64,000 bases of DNA, from NCBI RefSeq assembly GCF_042850945.1, contig NZ_AP031496.1:5146001-5210000 (forward strand), given 5' to 3'. The notes under the pieces are model-generated. The model had not been told where the DNA came from. It searched no databases and saw only the letters and a list, made by a program, of their open reading frames with translations. Position numbers and translations under genes: made by a program. How positions within the stretch are numbered: the stretch's first letter is position 1; each line of letters starts with the position of its first letter. The stretch is from Halioxenophilus aromaticivorans (lineage in GTDB: Bacteria; Pseudomonadota; Gammaproteobacteria; Pseudomonadales; Cellvibrionaceae). Positions 27,312 through 37,147 of this stretch are shown piece after piece.

Positions 27312-29006
27312 TTAAATCGCGCCGCTACTCAACTGATCTACAGCGTAGTCCACAGCCCGTGCTGTCAACGCCATAAAGGTGAGCGATGGGTTAACGCAAG
27401 AACCGGAGGTCATGCAGGCACCGTCGGTGACAAAAACGTTAGGCACGTCGTGCATTTGATTCCATTTGTTAAGCACCGATTCCTTCGGATCATGGCCCAT
27501 ACGCGCGGTACCCATTTCATGAATGGCAGCACCCCCAGGCATGTTACCCTGGAAGCTGCTCACGTGTTGTGCACCGGCTTTACGTAGCATTTCTTCACCC
27601 TGGGTAACGATATCCTGGTTGATTTTGTGCTCGTTTTCCTGGAACTCGAAGTGGAATTTAATTTGCGGAATACCGTAACGGTCTTTCTCTTTTTCCACCA
27701 ACTCCATGCGGTTTTTCTTGTACGGCAGACACTCACCAAATCCACCGAGGTACATCAGCCAAGGGCCGGGCTTACGCAGAGACTCTTTAAAGTCTTTACC
27801 AAAGCCTGGGGTGCTCATGGCTTGGCCGGTAACACCGGCACGCATGGCGCCGCCCTGATAGTTATAACCGCGTACAAAATCGACGTCATCCTGGTCGCTA
27901 ACGTTACGGAAGCGAGGAATGTAAATACCGTTAGGGCGATTACCCAGCTCTACTTTGTCGTCGTGCAGGCCTGGGAAAATACCCACGGCACCACTGGCGT
28001 AGGTGTGATCCATTAGGTAATGGCCCAAGGCACCGCTGCGATTACCCAAACCATTGCGGAAACTTTCCGACTTAGAATTCATCAGAATTTGCGTGGTTGC
28101 CAAGGTGGAAGCACACAAGAACACCAGCTTCGCGGAGTACTCGGTTTTTTCCAAGGTATTGGCATCGATCACTCGCACACCGGAGGCGCGCTTGGTTTCT
28201 GGATCGTATTCAACGCTTTCTGCCACGCAATCGGATAACAAAGTTAGGTTGCCGGTGGCACGAGCTGCCGGCAAGGTAGAGCTTTGCGTTGAGAAATAAG
28301 CACCGGCAGAACAACCGCGATGACATGGGCCACAGTAGTGGCAAGGCGCACGATTGTTGTGTGGCTTGGTGATAATAGCAACGCGGCCGATGGTCATCAT
28401 GCGGTCGTCGTAATTGGATTCCAAGCGTTGTTTAAAATCTTTCTCTACGCAGTTCATTTCCATGGGCGGCAGAAATTCACTGTCTGGTAATTGCGGCAGG
28501 TTTTCCGTCTGGCCACTTACACCAATGTACTTTTCTACGTAGCTGTACCATGGAGCTATATCTTTGTAGCGAATGGGCCAATCGATACCGTGGCCATCTT
28601 TTTTGTTGGCCTCAAAGTCCAGGTCGCTCCAGCGATACACCTGGCGGCCCCACAACAAAGACTTACCACCCACAACACCCGCGCGATACCACAAAAACTC
28701 TTTGGCATCGTTAAGGTAAGGGTTTAGACGGTCGTTGTTGTAGAAGTGACGGGTAGTTTCGCCGAAAGCGTATTGCGATTGCTGAATACGGTAGTCTTTT
28801 TCGTATAGGTCGCGGATGGGTTTACCACGGAAAGGCACATCCCAAGGGGCCATGTGCTCGCCCTTGTAGTCTTTGCCGTGCTCAACCATTCGGCCACGGT
28901 CTAACATTAAAACTTTAAGGCCCTTCTCGGTGAGTTCTTTGGCAGCCCAGCCACCAGTCACACCAGAGCCAACGACGATTGCATCAAATTGTGTATTGTT
29001 ATTCAT
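27312..29006 (-). CDS. GMC-family FAD oxidoreductase (gluconate 2-dehydrogenase large-subunit type)
   Basis: 564 aa. Dinucleotide fold at the N-terminus (IVVGSGVTGGWAAKEL), GMC signature-like region (LLWGRQVYRWSDLDF), a Cys-rich CHYCGPCHRGC segment and a C-terminal GMC_oxred_C domain (HEMGTARMG, DGACMTSGSCVNPSLTFMAL). Members oxidise sugars or sugar acids at a terminal or C2/C3 hydroxyl. The preceding gene encodes a subunit-3-like partner 26 bases upstream, so the two probably form one periplasm-facing dehydrogenase. The natural substrate cannot be read from the sequence. Confidence 0.9.
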   Translation of the reverse strand: MNNNTQFDAIVVGSGVTGGWAAKELTEKGLKVLMLDRGRMVEHGKDYKGEHMAPWDVPFRGKPIRDLYEKDYRIQQSQYAFGETTRHFYNNDRLNPYLNDAKEFLWYRAGVVGGKSLLWGRQVYRWSDLDFEANKKDGHGIDWPIRYKDIAPWYSYVEKYIGVSGQTENLPQLPDSEFLPPMEMNCVEKDFKQRLESNYDDRMMTIGRVAIITKPHNNRAPCHYCGPCHRGCSAGAYFSTQSSTLPAARATGNLTLLSDCVAESVEYDPETKRASGVRVIDANTLEKTEYSAKLVFLCASTLATTQILMNSKSESFRNGLGNRSGALGHYLMDHTYASGAVGIFPGLHDDKVELGNRPNGIYIPRFRNVSDQDDVDFVRGYNYQGGAMRAGVTGQAMSTPGFGKDFKESLRKPGPWLMYLGGFGECLPYKKNRMELVEKEKDRYGIPQIKFHFEFQENEHKINQDIVTQGEEMLRKAGAQHVSSFQGNMPGGAAIHEMGTARMGHDPKESVLNKWNQMHDVPNVFVTDGACMTSGSCVNPSLTFMALTARAVDYAVDQLSSGAI

Positions 29007-29032
29007 TGCTAATACCTGTTATTTGCTCTGGA

Positions 29033-29635
29033 TTAAGAAGTAAAACGACGGCCAACTTTGGCGTATTCGTAGCTACCGTCGTAATAGCCAGGCATAGGCA
29101 TGTAGCTAAGCTCCTGCTTTGCGCCTACCTCGGAGGTGTAGTAACCGGTCACTACCAATTCTTTCAGCTTGCCAAAAAATGGCATATTTGGGTCGGTCTT
29201 CTGGGCCAGAGGGTGGCCACCGGCACCGGGGTTGGCTTTTTTGTATTCCTCGGTAGCGGTTTCTTGGGCGGTCAGTGCGGCAATGCGAGTGGCTTCGCTG
29301 GCATCGGCAAAATCTTTTTGCTCGGTTTCTTGGCAGAACTCATCCAACGCTTTAAACCCCTGGAAAAACACCGCACGCTCTTCATCGTTGTACCATTGGC
29401 TAACAATGGTTGAAATAAAATCAGGCACGCCGGCTTTGATTGCTCCGGGCGTATCCGTAGTAGGAATAATCATCTCCGAGACGATGGCCACGGACTTTTC
29501 TTGGGACTGGTTAAACACAACGGCGGATAAACCACGGTTAAGTGGCCCACCTGCCATTAACGACTGCGCAACGCCACCGGCGGCGGCGAATCCAACCAAC
29601 ATAAATGAATGCTTAAGCATTTCACGTCGATGCAT
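29033..29635 (-). CDS. Gluconate 2-dehydrogenase subunit 3 family protein
   Basis: 200 aa with an export signal MHRREMLKHSFMLVGFAAAG that looks Tat-like, though the twin arginine is followed by Glu. The mature part has the family pattern of IIPTTDTPGAIKAGVPDFI and a conserved WYNDEERAVFFQGF segment. Small subunits of this family accompany GMC dehydrogenases and guide their export. It is the first gene of a two-gene unit with the GMC oxidoreductase. Confidence 0.88.
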   Translation of the reverse strand: MHRREMLKHSFMLVGFAAAGGVAQSLMAGGPLNRGLSAVVFNQSQEKSVAIVSEMIIPTTDTPGAIKAGVPDFISTIVSQWYNDEERAVFFQGFKALDEFCQETEQKDFADASEATRIAALTAQETATEEYKKANPGAGGHPLAQKTDPNMPFFGKLKELVVTGYYTSEVGAKQELSYMPMPGYYDGSYEYAKVGRRFTS

Positions 29636-29850
29636 CTGTCTGCTCCTTATACTTAGGCTTACCGAGGTAACATAAGCTTTTTAAGCCGGACCCGCTTGGC
29701 CGAATGCGCTTATTATTTTGCATTTTACGGCCAACCGGGCTGGCTGGGATAATCACATGGCGGGTAAAAGTTGCTTCGCTTGAACTGGCGCTTTTACCCT
29801 TGTTGTTTTTTTAAAACTGGCTTCGGCTTTTTACTGCTGGCTTCAGCTCT

Positions 29851-31005
29851 TTATTTACAGCTAGCCTCACCTTCGCCCATAGCCCAGGCAATGCCGTCGC
29901 GTAGAATCTTCAACGGCTCCGGCAGGTTATACACCTCTTTGCGATGGCCGATGGCGGTATAAAAAGCGCGGCCATCCTTGATGCATCGGCTCCACACGAT
30001 GGGATGGTCTTCGCCCATATGCAAATCCTTGCCAAAGGATTTACCGGGGTCGTAGGATGATTCATCTATGGTTACAACCACATCGGCACCGCTGTTACGA
30101 GGGCTTTCTGCAAATGAGTACCACTCGTCTTTCATGGACCAACCGGGCGCAAGGTCTTTAACCACGCCATTTTTGGCTGCTTCAACGTTCAATTTAGCGG
30201 TCTGAAATTGTGGTTCCATTGGGTGGCCAATAAATTGGGCGCCCAGGAGCTCATTGGCGTAGAAATCCCAGTAGTAGGAAGAATCGCCGCCCGCGCCATG
30301 CACGCCAACAAAGCCACCACCGTTGGTGATGTATTTTTCGAACGCTTTGCGTTGGCTTAAGGTAAGTACATCGCCGCTGTTGTTATTCCACACCACCGCG
30401 TCGAAATTTTTCAGCATTTTAGTGGTAAAAATACCGGGTTGGTCGGTGACCACAACACCCCAACCTTGCTGCTCAGCCAAAGCTTGCACGGCTTCGGTGG
30501 CGGCGGTCACTGAAGGGCCGTGATCAAAACCGTTGATTTTGGTAAAGACCAACACGGTTTTATCCGTGTCGGGCAGTTCAACTTCTGGCATTTCGTTGCT
30601 GTAGCGAGCACAACGCGCTTTGCGATCGGCATCGGTTACCTGCACCTTAGCCAAGTCCGCAGCAAAGGCGTCTATATCACCGGGGTCTCCGCCCATGGAA
30701 ACCGCCACTCCCACAGCAATGATAGCGCCAAAGGCTGGAGTTTCTGTTTTAACAAAAATGGGCGGCATTTTATCCCGGGCACCGGGATAGTACTGATCAA
30801 ACACAGCCAAGGCATCTTCGCTGAGTAAGATGTCTAGGAACGGGGTATTGAGGGTGAAGGGTTCATCGCGCAATGGGCAATCCAGCATTTTATCGGCGAA
30901 CGCGTTGGAGGCCGCTGCTAAGGCAAAAGTGCCGCCGATCAGCGCTTTGAGAGACGAACGGTGCAATTTTTTGGTGAAACGGGTTACTACTGGAGTCAAA
31001 TTCAT
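29851..31005 (-). CDS. Secreted ThuA-like protein
   Basis: 384 aa from the chosen ATG at 31005 (MNLTPVVTRF); a longer reading to 31065 adds an unlikely N-terminus. A signal peptide ends near SNAFADK. The first ~110 mature residues are an unassigned domain with Cys residues. The rest is a ThuA (trehalose utilisation) fold of the glutamine-amidotransferase-like class: VLVFTKINGFDHGPSV, VVWNNNSGDVL, GGGFVGVHGAGG, HPIVWSR and a final AIGHRKEVY. The ThuA family is linked to sugar oxidation and often neighbours GMC or Gfo/Idh dehydrogenases, as here. Confidence 0.85.
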   Translation of the reverse strand: MNLTPVVTRFTKKLHRSSLKALIGGTFALAAASNAFADKMLDCPLRDEPFTLNTPFLDILLSEDALAVFDQYYPGARDKMPPIFVKTETPAFGAIIAVGVAVSMGGDPGDIDAFAADLAKVQVTDADRKARCARYSNEMPEVELPDTDKTVLVFTKINGFDHGPSVTAATEAVQALAEQQGWGVVVTDQPGIFTTKMLKNFDAVVWNNNSGDVLTLSQRKAFEKYITNGGGFVGVHGAGGDSSYYWDFYANELLGAQFIGHPMEPQFQTAKLNVEAAKNGVVKDLAPGWSMKDEWYSFAESPRNSGADVVVTIDESSYDPGKSFGKDLHMGEDHPIVWSRCIKDGRAFYTAIGHRKEVYNLPEPLKILRDGIAWAMGEGEASCK

Positions 31006-31162
31006 GATTTGGCCGCTTATTTTATTTGTTATGAGTAAAGAAAGCTCTAATATCCAGCGCCACATTGGCGGCAGCGTGTTACTTTACCCTGGCGTGTCAT
31101 TGCTGGGCTAGCACAAAAAAAGGTATGATCTGGACAAAATCAGCGCAAAAGAACTTATCCAA

Positions 31163-31930
31163 ATGATGCACCCCCAAGCTTATAACCAACACTTTTTAAA
31201 CCAGTTTTTTAGCGATATCCCCTTTCAAACCTTACTGACCACCTTCGATATGCTGGACGACACCCTGGTATGGGTAAAGGACAAAAACAGCCGAATTGTT
31301 CACGCCAACCAATATTTTGTGCATCAATTGGGGTTTGACAGCCTAGAGCAGTTATTGGGCAAAAATGATTACGAGTTCTCGCCCCTGGAAATTGCGCAAC
31401 AGTTTTTGGATGACGACCAAAAGGTTCTGCAGGGCCAGTTGGTACAAAACCGAATTGAACTCAATATATTGCGCTCCGGTGAAATCGGCTGGTTTGAAAC
31501 CAGCAAATTTCCACTGCACTCCAAAGACCAGGAAATCATCGGCACCTATGGCGTTTCAAAACGCAGGGACGACTCTGCCATCCCGCTGACCGCCGTTACC
31601 CAACTGGAAAACGCACTGGCGTTTATTCGCTATAACTTTACCCGTGATATCTCGGTATCCGAGTTGGCAGAGCACTGTTGTATTTCAATCAGCGCTCTGG
31701 AGCGGCGTTTTAAAAAATACCTGCAAAAATCGCCCAAGCAATTTATCAATGAGATTCGTTTGGAGTACGGCAGCCATTTATTGCTGCGCAGTAACGACAC
31801 CATTGCAAACATTGCCCTGGCGGCCGGGTTTTCTGACCCCAACTATTTTACCCGCATGTTTACTCGCCACTTTGGCTGTGCCCCTAGCGATTACCGCCAT
31901 CAAAAGCGTGGCGGCGACTTACCGCAATAA
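31163..31930 (+). CDS. AraC-family regulator with N-terminal PAS domain
   Basis: 255 aa. A PAS fold (about 25-135) is indicated by LVWVKDKNSRIVHANQYFV and GTYGVSKRRD. The AraC DNA-binding domain (about 150-250) has SVSELAEHCCISISALERRF and IANIALAAGFSDPNYFTRMF. It is divergent to the ThuA-like gene with about 160 bp between them, so it probably controls the ThuA/GMC genes in response to a small ligand. Confidence 0.9.
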   Translation: MMHPQAYNQHFLNQFFSDIPFQTLLTTFDMLDDTLVWVKDKNSRIVHANQYFVHQLGFDSLEQLLGKNDYEFSPLEIAQQFLDDDQKVLQGQLVQNRIELNILRSGEIGWFETSKFPLHSKDQEIIGTYGVSKRRDDSAIPLTAVTQLENALAFIRYNFTRDISVSELAEHCCISISALERRFKKYLQKSPKQFINEIRLEYGSHLLLRSNDTIANIALAAGFSDPNYFTRMFTRHFGCAPSDYRHQKRGGDLPQ

Positions 31931-31980
31931 CATTCGGCGTTCTTTGGTAAAAGGAAAACGCCAAGCGCATTTATTAAAGC

Positions 31981-33108
31981 TCATAAGTCCAATAAAACCG
32001 CTTCGGAAAAATAATGGCCCACTAGTCGTCCGGCCTCATCTGCATCCTGTTTTTGTACGGCCATCAGTATCTGCTCGGTACTGACTTTGATTAAGCCAAC
32101 GTTGAGTGCAGCCATCGCCTCGTCTGCAGAGTTTTTCTTTATAGTAAATAACCACAAACACCGTATTAAAGTATGCAGCACCGGCAGCTGCGCAAGATCT
32201 GCCAAAGTACGAAAGGATTCAATTTGCAAGGCCACTAATTGATCCGGCCGGCAGTGCTTTAGCCTGGCGTGCAACGGCGTCAATTGCGCGAGAGAACCAC
32301 TACCGCTAGCCGCTTGTTGAGCACTGACTTGGTTGATTGCGTTAATGATGTCTTGCACCGGTGCCAAATCGTGGATGTGGGCGCAAAAGTGGGGGTATAC
32401 GGCCTTTACAATCGCAGAAGAGCCCGGCCGGCTAAAATAAAAGCCACCGGCACGGCCGCGTTTTCCAATCACTAAATCCAGACTTTCTAGCACCCTTAAC
32501 GCCTGCACTACTATCGGCTTGCCGGCACTGTACCGCTCGCATAAATCGTCGATGCTACCAAGCGCTGTTTGCCCAGGCGTTTTATCTCGCAAAATATTAC
32601 GGGCAATGCGCAGTGCTCGGTTGTCGGTTCCTGGGGCCTCATGTTTGCCGCGCAAATGCGCCAGAGTCTCGGCAAACAGCGAATCCACTAGCGCCCACGC
32701 CACTGGATGCTCGGTTAACTTGGCCAACAACTGTCGCTGCTCTTGCTCCACAGCCTTTGCTGTTAGACCCAAAGCAGAAAAATGTAGCGCCAGTAACTTA
32801 CCGGCCATGCCAGGGTTGGGCGTATGGATTACCAAGCCACCTTCCGCCCCGCGCCGCATACGCCCCCAGTCGCGCCACTGCAAAATACGCAGGGCCTGGC
32901 GCACTGCCTGGTAAGTGGTTTGGTAGCACCGAGCCAGTTGCTGCTCTGACCCAAACACATAACCCGGCGGCAAGCCATGAGACAAAATGGTCAACTCTAA
33001 GCGCTCGGCCAAGCGCAGGGCGTTGTTCTCCGACGGCACAAAGTGCAGGCCAGAGGCCCGCTGCATAGGCGGGTCTAGGGTAAAGATTGGCTCGTTATTG
33101 TTATCCAT
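31981..33108 (-). CDS. GntR-type regulator with two winged-helix domains
   Basis: 375 aa. The first GntR-like winged helix (about 28-95) includes GSEQQLARCYQTTYQAVRQA. A second one (about 165-230) includes IDDLCERYSAGKPIVVQALR and ends in GGFYFSRP. The C-terminal ~140 residues are helical, resembling an FCD-type ligand domain. Two DNA-binding domains in one chain is unusual for this family. It is divergent to the tannase-like gene (132-bp spacer), its likely target. Confidence 0.82.
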   Translation of the reverse strand: MDNNNEPIFTLDPPMQRASGLHFVPSENNALRLAERLELTILSHGLPPGYVFGSEQQLARCYQTTYQAVRQALRILQWRDWGRMRRGAEGGLVIHTPNPGMAGKLLALHFSALGLTAKAVEQEQRQLLAKLTEHPVAWALVDSLFAETLAHLRGKHEAPGTDNRALRIARNILRDKTPGQTALGSIDDLCERYSAGKPIVVQALRVLESLDLVIGKRGRAGGFYFSRPGSSAIVKAVYPHFCAHIHDLAPVQDIINAINQVSAQQAASGSGSLAQLTPLHARLKHCRPDQLVALQIESFRTLADLAQLPVLHTLIRCLWLFTIKKNSADEAMAALNVGLIKVSTEQILMAVQKQDADEAGRLVGHYFSEAVLLDL

Positions 33109-33240
33109 ACCGCAATTATCACATATCGCCGGTGAGTTTTTGTATTTCGGGTACTATTTAAACCATCCGATTTCGAACAAAAATAGGCACGTTAACTGTC
33201 TACCTCAGGCCAACAACTTACATAACATGGCGCAACTTCT

Positions 33241-35022
33241 ATGCTAACCCCACCAATAAAAGCCATCCCTATAAAATCAACTTTTACTCGTTTCGTTTTA
33301 TCCAGTATCAACGCAAAGCACACGGGCCCAAAGCGCTTGCCAGGGTATCTTGCCCTCGCCTGTGCAGCCATATTAGCTGGTTGCCACACCGCGCCGAATC
33401 AATCACCCGGCGCCGAGCTAAGCTTTGCGGAACGTTGCCAAGCATTACCGGCAGCCGGTGCGCCTGGTTTGCAGCGCGCTGAATTCCAAGCCAATCAAAC
33501 CGTGCAACACCGGTTTGCCCCCCAGGAGGTACTGCCTCCCCATTGCGAAGCCTTTGGCACCTTAGAGCCACGAACTGGCATTGATGACCAAGAGTACGCC
33601 ATTGGCTATCATCTCCGGCTGCCAGAACACTGGAACGGCAAGTTCTTTTTTGAAGGCGGTGGCGGTACCAATGGCAATATCGGCACCGCCACGGGCACAA
33701 CCGGCGCAACCAACCCCAGCGCCTTGGCTCAAGGCTATGCCGTGGTCAGCCAGGATTCTGGCCACAGTAACGACCTTAACAACAATCCCCAGGCCAGCGG
33801 TACCGCCAGCTTCGGCCACGACCCAATCGCCCGGCGCAACTACGGCCATGCATCCCTGAAAAAGGTAAGCGATGCTGCGGTGGCTGCCATTACGCGGTTT
33901 TACGGCCAAAGCCCCCGTTATTCCTACTTTATGGGCTGCTCCAAGGGCGGCCAGGAAGGTATGGCCTTTGCCCAAAGATACCCCGAGGTATTTGATGGCA
34001 TAGTCGCGTCTGCACCAGGGATGTCACTGCCACGGGCTGCTTTATCTCAGCTGAGGGATGTACAACAGTTTGCCCAATTGGCAATGACACCGGGTGATAC
34101 CTCACTAGACCCAGAAAAACTGGCTAAGGTGTTCTCCGCCGAACAAATAACCACCCTGCAAACCACGGTAATCAAAACCTGCGACGGACTGGACGGCTTG
34201 GAAGACGGCATTATTAGTAACTTTTCGGCCTGTACCAACGCTCGAGTGATACCACAACTGCGCCAACAGGTGTGTAGCGATGCTGCCCGCTGTTTAACGT
34301 CGCAGCAGGTATCCGCATTAGAACAATCCCTCGCTGGGCCGGTAAATAAGAAGGGAGAGCCGATTTATGCCGCTTGGCCTTGGGATACCGGCGTGGGCTC
34401 ACCGGGCTGGCAGATGTGGAAACTGGGCAACGAGCAAATGCCGGCGCTGAATGTCATGCTTGGCGGCACCGCCACGCCGGCCATTTTTAGCGTGCCCCCT
34501 GTGGCGGTAGCCGCCACGCCCCAAGCTGCGGCTGCCTATGCTCTAGCGTTTGACGTCGCCGACGGCGAGGCCATTATCAATGCCACCTCCGACACTTTTA
34601 CCACGTCGGCCTGGCAGGATATCTCAGCACGATCCGCCAACCTTGATGGATTTATGGCGCGCGGCGGAAAACTTATCGTACCCCACGGTGTTTCCGACCC
34701 AGTGTTCTCTATCAACGATACCCTAGCTTGGCTGCAAGAAGTTACCGCACGTTATGGCCAGCAAACCAATAGCACAGTACGAGTATTCCCTGTGCCGGGT
34801 ATGGCGCATTGTTTTGGAGGCCCCTCCACCAACCAATACGACGCCTTTACGGCCATTACCCAGTGGGTGGAACAAAACCAAACCCCGGATGAAATCATTG
34901 CTACAGCCGGGCCCGATACCCCCTGGCCTGAGCGCAGCCGGCCGCTGTGCCCACACCCCCAAATGGCCGTTTATAACGGTAACGGCTCCATTGAAGACGC
35001 TAGCAATTTTAACTGCAAATAA
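33241..35022 (+). CDS. Tannase/feruloyl esterase family lipoprotein
   Basis: 593 aa. A lipobox-like LAGC with Cys48 ends a hydrophobic stretch, so the protein is probably a lipoprotein; the true start may lie downstream of 33241. The tannase fold has DSGHSND, the nucleophile segment YFMGCSKGGQEGM (catalytic Ser), GIVASAPG, a Cys-rich lid region and a C-terminal GMAHCFGGPSTNQYDAF containing the catalytic His. Members hydrolyse gallate, ferulate or similar phenolic esters. It is followed 14 bases later by a DUF3237 gene. Confidence 0.9.
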   Translation: MLTPPIKAIPIKSTFTRFVLSSINAKHTGPKRLPGYLALACAAILAGCHTAPNQSPGAELSFAERCQALPAAGAPGLQRAEFQANQTVQHRFAPQEVLPPHCEAFGTLEPRTGIDDQEYAIGYHLRLPEHWNGKFFFEGGGGTNGNIGTATGTTGATNPSALAQGYAVVSQDSGHSNDLNNNPQASGTASFGHDPIARRNYGHASLKKVSDAAVAAITRFYGQSPRYSYFMGCSKGGQEGMAFAQRYPEVFDGIVASAPGMSLPRAALSQLRDVQQFAQLAMTPGDTSLDPEKLAKVFSAEQITTLQTTVIKTCDGLDGLEDGIISNFSACTNARVIPQLRQQVCSDAARCLTSQQVSALEQSLAGPVNKKGEPIYAAWPWDTGVGSPGWQMWKLGNEQMPALNVMLGGTATPAIFSVPPVAVAATPQAAAAYALAFDVADGEAIINATSDTFTTSAWQDISARSANLDGFMARGGKLIVPHGVSDPVFSINDTLAWLQEVTARYGQQTNSTVRVFPVPGMAHCFGGPSTNQYDAFTAITQWVEQNQTPDEIIATAGPDTPWPERSRPLCPHPQMAVYNGNGSIEDASNFNCK

Positions 35023-35036
35023 CCCTAGGACCTTCC

Positions 35037-35567
35037 ATGCCAAAATTAACAATAACAACTGCATTGTGTTTACTTGCCACTACACTGGCCGTAAATCTTA
35101 CCCAGGCCAACGACGCCAAAGTAGAAACCCCACCAACCGCTGAGCCGTACTTAGAATTTGCATTTGAGGAAATTGTAACCCTGGCGAACGCCATGCCGGT
35201 GGGCACCACCGGCCTCGGTAAGCGCAATATTATTCCCATTACCGGCGGTAGATTTTACGGCGATAAACTGAAGGGAGAAATTCTTCCCGGCGGCTGGGAC
35301 TGGCAACTGCAACGGGCCGATGGCTGCACGCTAATTGAAGCTGATTACATGCTTAAAACCGACGACGGTGTCATTATTAATGTGCTCAACAAAGGCACAC
35401 TTTGCCAAATGCCGGGTAAAGGTTTTTCCGCCAGAACCCATCCGGTGTTTGAAGTTCCCGTTGGTAAATACGACTGGCTGAATAAAACCACATTTATTGG
35501 CACCTTAGAGCCTGCGCCTAAAAGCGAAGGCCCAGCGGTTAAAATTAAATTTTACGCCGTGAAATAA
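35037..35567 (+). CDS. Exported DUF3237 family protein
   Basis: 176 aa with a signal peptide ending near NLTQANDAK. The body matches the DUF3237 pattern: ITGGRFYGDKLKGEILPGGW, then LIEADYMLKTDDGVIINV. This is a small beta-barrel family often found beside aromatic or ester-degrading enzymes, with no firm biochemical role. The 14-base gap to the tannase-like gene indicates an operon. Confidence 0.87.
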   Translation: MPKLTITTALCLLATTLAVNLTQANDAKVETPPTAEPYLEFAFEEIVTLANAMPVGTTGLGKRNIIPITGGRFYGDKLKGEILPGGWDWQLQRADGCTLIEADYMLKTDDGVIINVLNKGTLCQMPGKGFSARTHPVFEVPVGKYDWLNKTTFIGTLEPAPKSEGPAVKIKFYAVK

Positions 35568-36249
35568 TGGTGGACAATTAAACAAAATCTATTACCGACA
35601 CCTTTCCATCAAAATAGCTGCGCATTAATTCCTTACAGCAGTGACACCAAAAAACCCATTAAGTCTTCCATAGAATTAAGGAAGACTTAATTAACCCACA
35701 CATCGCCTTATTCTTCTGCCACAACTCGGTAATCCTTGCGTCCACAGCCACCACCTTGTAACTGCCAGAATGTAGGCCACCGAAATCCGTTTTTAATTTA
35801 TTTTGATACAGTAAAACAAAACGACACTGCCACGTAACCAGCCGCAGGCTCGAACACCAAATGTAAAATAAGTAAACGCTTAATAACGCTCAAGCTCAAC
35901 AACAATTAAACCATTAACAAATAAAGCACTCTTCAACCCACGCAGCCCAGTCTTAATAGTGTCATTATAGGGCGATATACTGCTGCCGTTACGTCAACCA
36001 AATTCACGCAGGCTACACATATAAGCCCCAGGTCATACACCACGGTTTTAAGGCTTTTACGCGCAGCCTTTAGTAGCCACAGCTATACCAGAAAACACTC
36101 ACTGTTAGCACAACAACTATTTGTGTAAAAATTTCGTTAGGTTTGTTTATCTAGCATGAAAGTGGCTTGCTATTTTACCAAGCATAGATATAGTTGTGCA
36201 GCGCAGTGCGGCTGCGTAAGTAACAGCCTATCAATGAGGGACGGCAGTA
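35568..36249. other. 682-bp intergenic region with one strong hairpin
   Basis: No gene is supported. The main structure is a perfect 11-bp inverted repeat at 35659-35690. The remainder is AT-rich and repeat-poor. The 3' end should hold the promoter of the gene at 36250, which has GAGGGACGG before its ATG. Confidence 0.5.
35659..35690. terminator. Hairpin downstream of the tannase/DUF3237 operon
   Basis: TTAAGTCTTCC (35659-35669) pairs perfectly with GGAAGACTTAA (35680-35690) around a 10-base loop. There is no long T-tract, so it may be a transcript-stabilising hairpin rather than a classical terminator. Confidence 0.45.
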
Positions 36250-36999
36250 ATGGGTCAAGTGATCGACCTGGGCGAAGCAAGAGAACGCGCCCAAAGTAAG
36301 CACGCAAGAATTTCAGAAAGCCTCAAACGATTGGCCCGTGAAAACCGTCAAGCCCTGCTCAGCTCTTACCCCTACGTTAGGTTTTGGTTGCAAGATGTTC
36401 AGCGTGAACATTACGTGCACCTGCTTCGTTTGCATTTGGCGCTAAGAGAAGCCATTGAAAACAACCTAGAATATTTGGGCGACCACTTTGAGGTGGAAGC
36501 CCTATTCGACCAGCAGCGTAAGCAGTTTTCCATTGCGCACTTTGTAAAACCAAACATTTATAAGTCAGATCTTATTCGCAAAGATTTGGCCGCCCTCAAT
36601 GAGTCCCCCTTCACCGAGCTCGACCACAGCCCAAAGCTGAAAGAATTTTTGGGCTATATCCGTCGAACCTCCAACGCTTACTCGGTATCTTTGCTCGGCA
36701 CACTATTTGTGTTGGAAGATAACCTCGCCAGCGCGGGCAACCAATTGGCCACAACCTTGGTGCAAAACAACGCTGTTAATAACTTCGCGCTAAATTACCT
36801 ATCATCCTACGCCGACAGCAAAGATGGGCTTTGGCAGTTTACGCAATCCCTGGATAGCATTTCAGATTTTCAAACCCAGGCCAATGTGGTTATTGCGGCA
36901 ACCCTCTCCTACGAAATGCACCGTGACCTCCTTAAGCCCATGGATGTGCGGCGCTGGTCTGCAAAGCGCCAGGCCGACCTCAGCCTAGACCAGTACTAA
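36250..36999 (+). CDS. Conserved-looking helical protein of unknown function
   Basis: 249 aa, no signal peptide or membrane segment. It begins MGQVIDLGEARERAQSKHAR and is predicted to be almost fully alpha-helical, with conserved-looking aromatic/His positions (REHYVHLLRLHLALREAI, LSYEMHRDLL). The helical organisation is loosely like heme-oxygenase-type folds, but no family motif is certain. It has its own upstream region and a GAGGGACGG ribosome site, and precedes the BON-LysM gene by 265 bp. Confidence 0.7.
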   Translation: MGQVIDLGEARERAQSKHARISESLKRLARENRQALLSSYPYVRFWLQDVQREHYVHLLRLHLALREAIENNLEYLGDHFEVEALFDQQRKQFSIAHFVKPNIYKSDLIRKDLAALNESPFTELDHSPKLKEFLGYIRRTSNAYSVSLLGTLFVLEDNLASAGNQLATTLVQNNAVNNFALNYLSSYADSKDGLWQFTQSLDSISDFQTQANVVIAATLSYEMHRDLLKPMDVRRWSAKRQADLSLDQY

Positions 37000-37147
37000 G
37001 GCTTACTTTCTCCTCAATGTGACGTTTTTGTTAACGGTTGTGCATATATTAATTTGCTGAGACACTCCAACCAGCAGTGAGCACAACCAAAAACAATCAT
37101 TCAAAATAAGCTTGCTGCAGGCCAGGTATTCAACCTAGGTAGAGCCA

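Noticed and set aside
29762..29799. GGGTAAAAG/CTTTTACCC inverted repeat between the ThuA-like gene and the subunit-3 gene
   Set aside because: A terminator for the minus-strand ThuA gene was considered, but there is no T-tract on that strand and the loop is 20 bases, so support is too weak for a feature.
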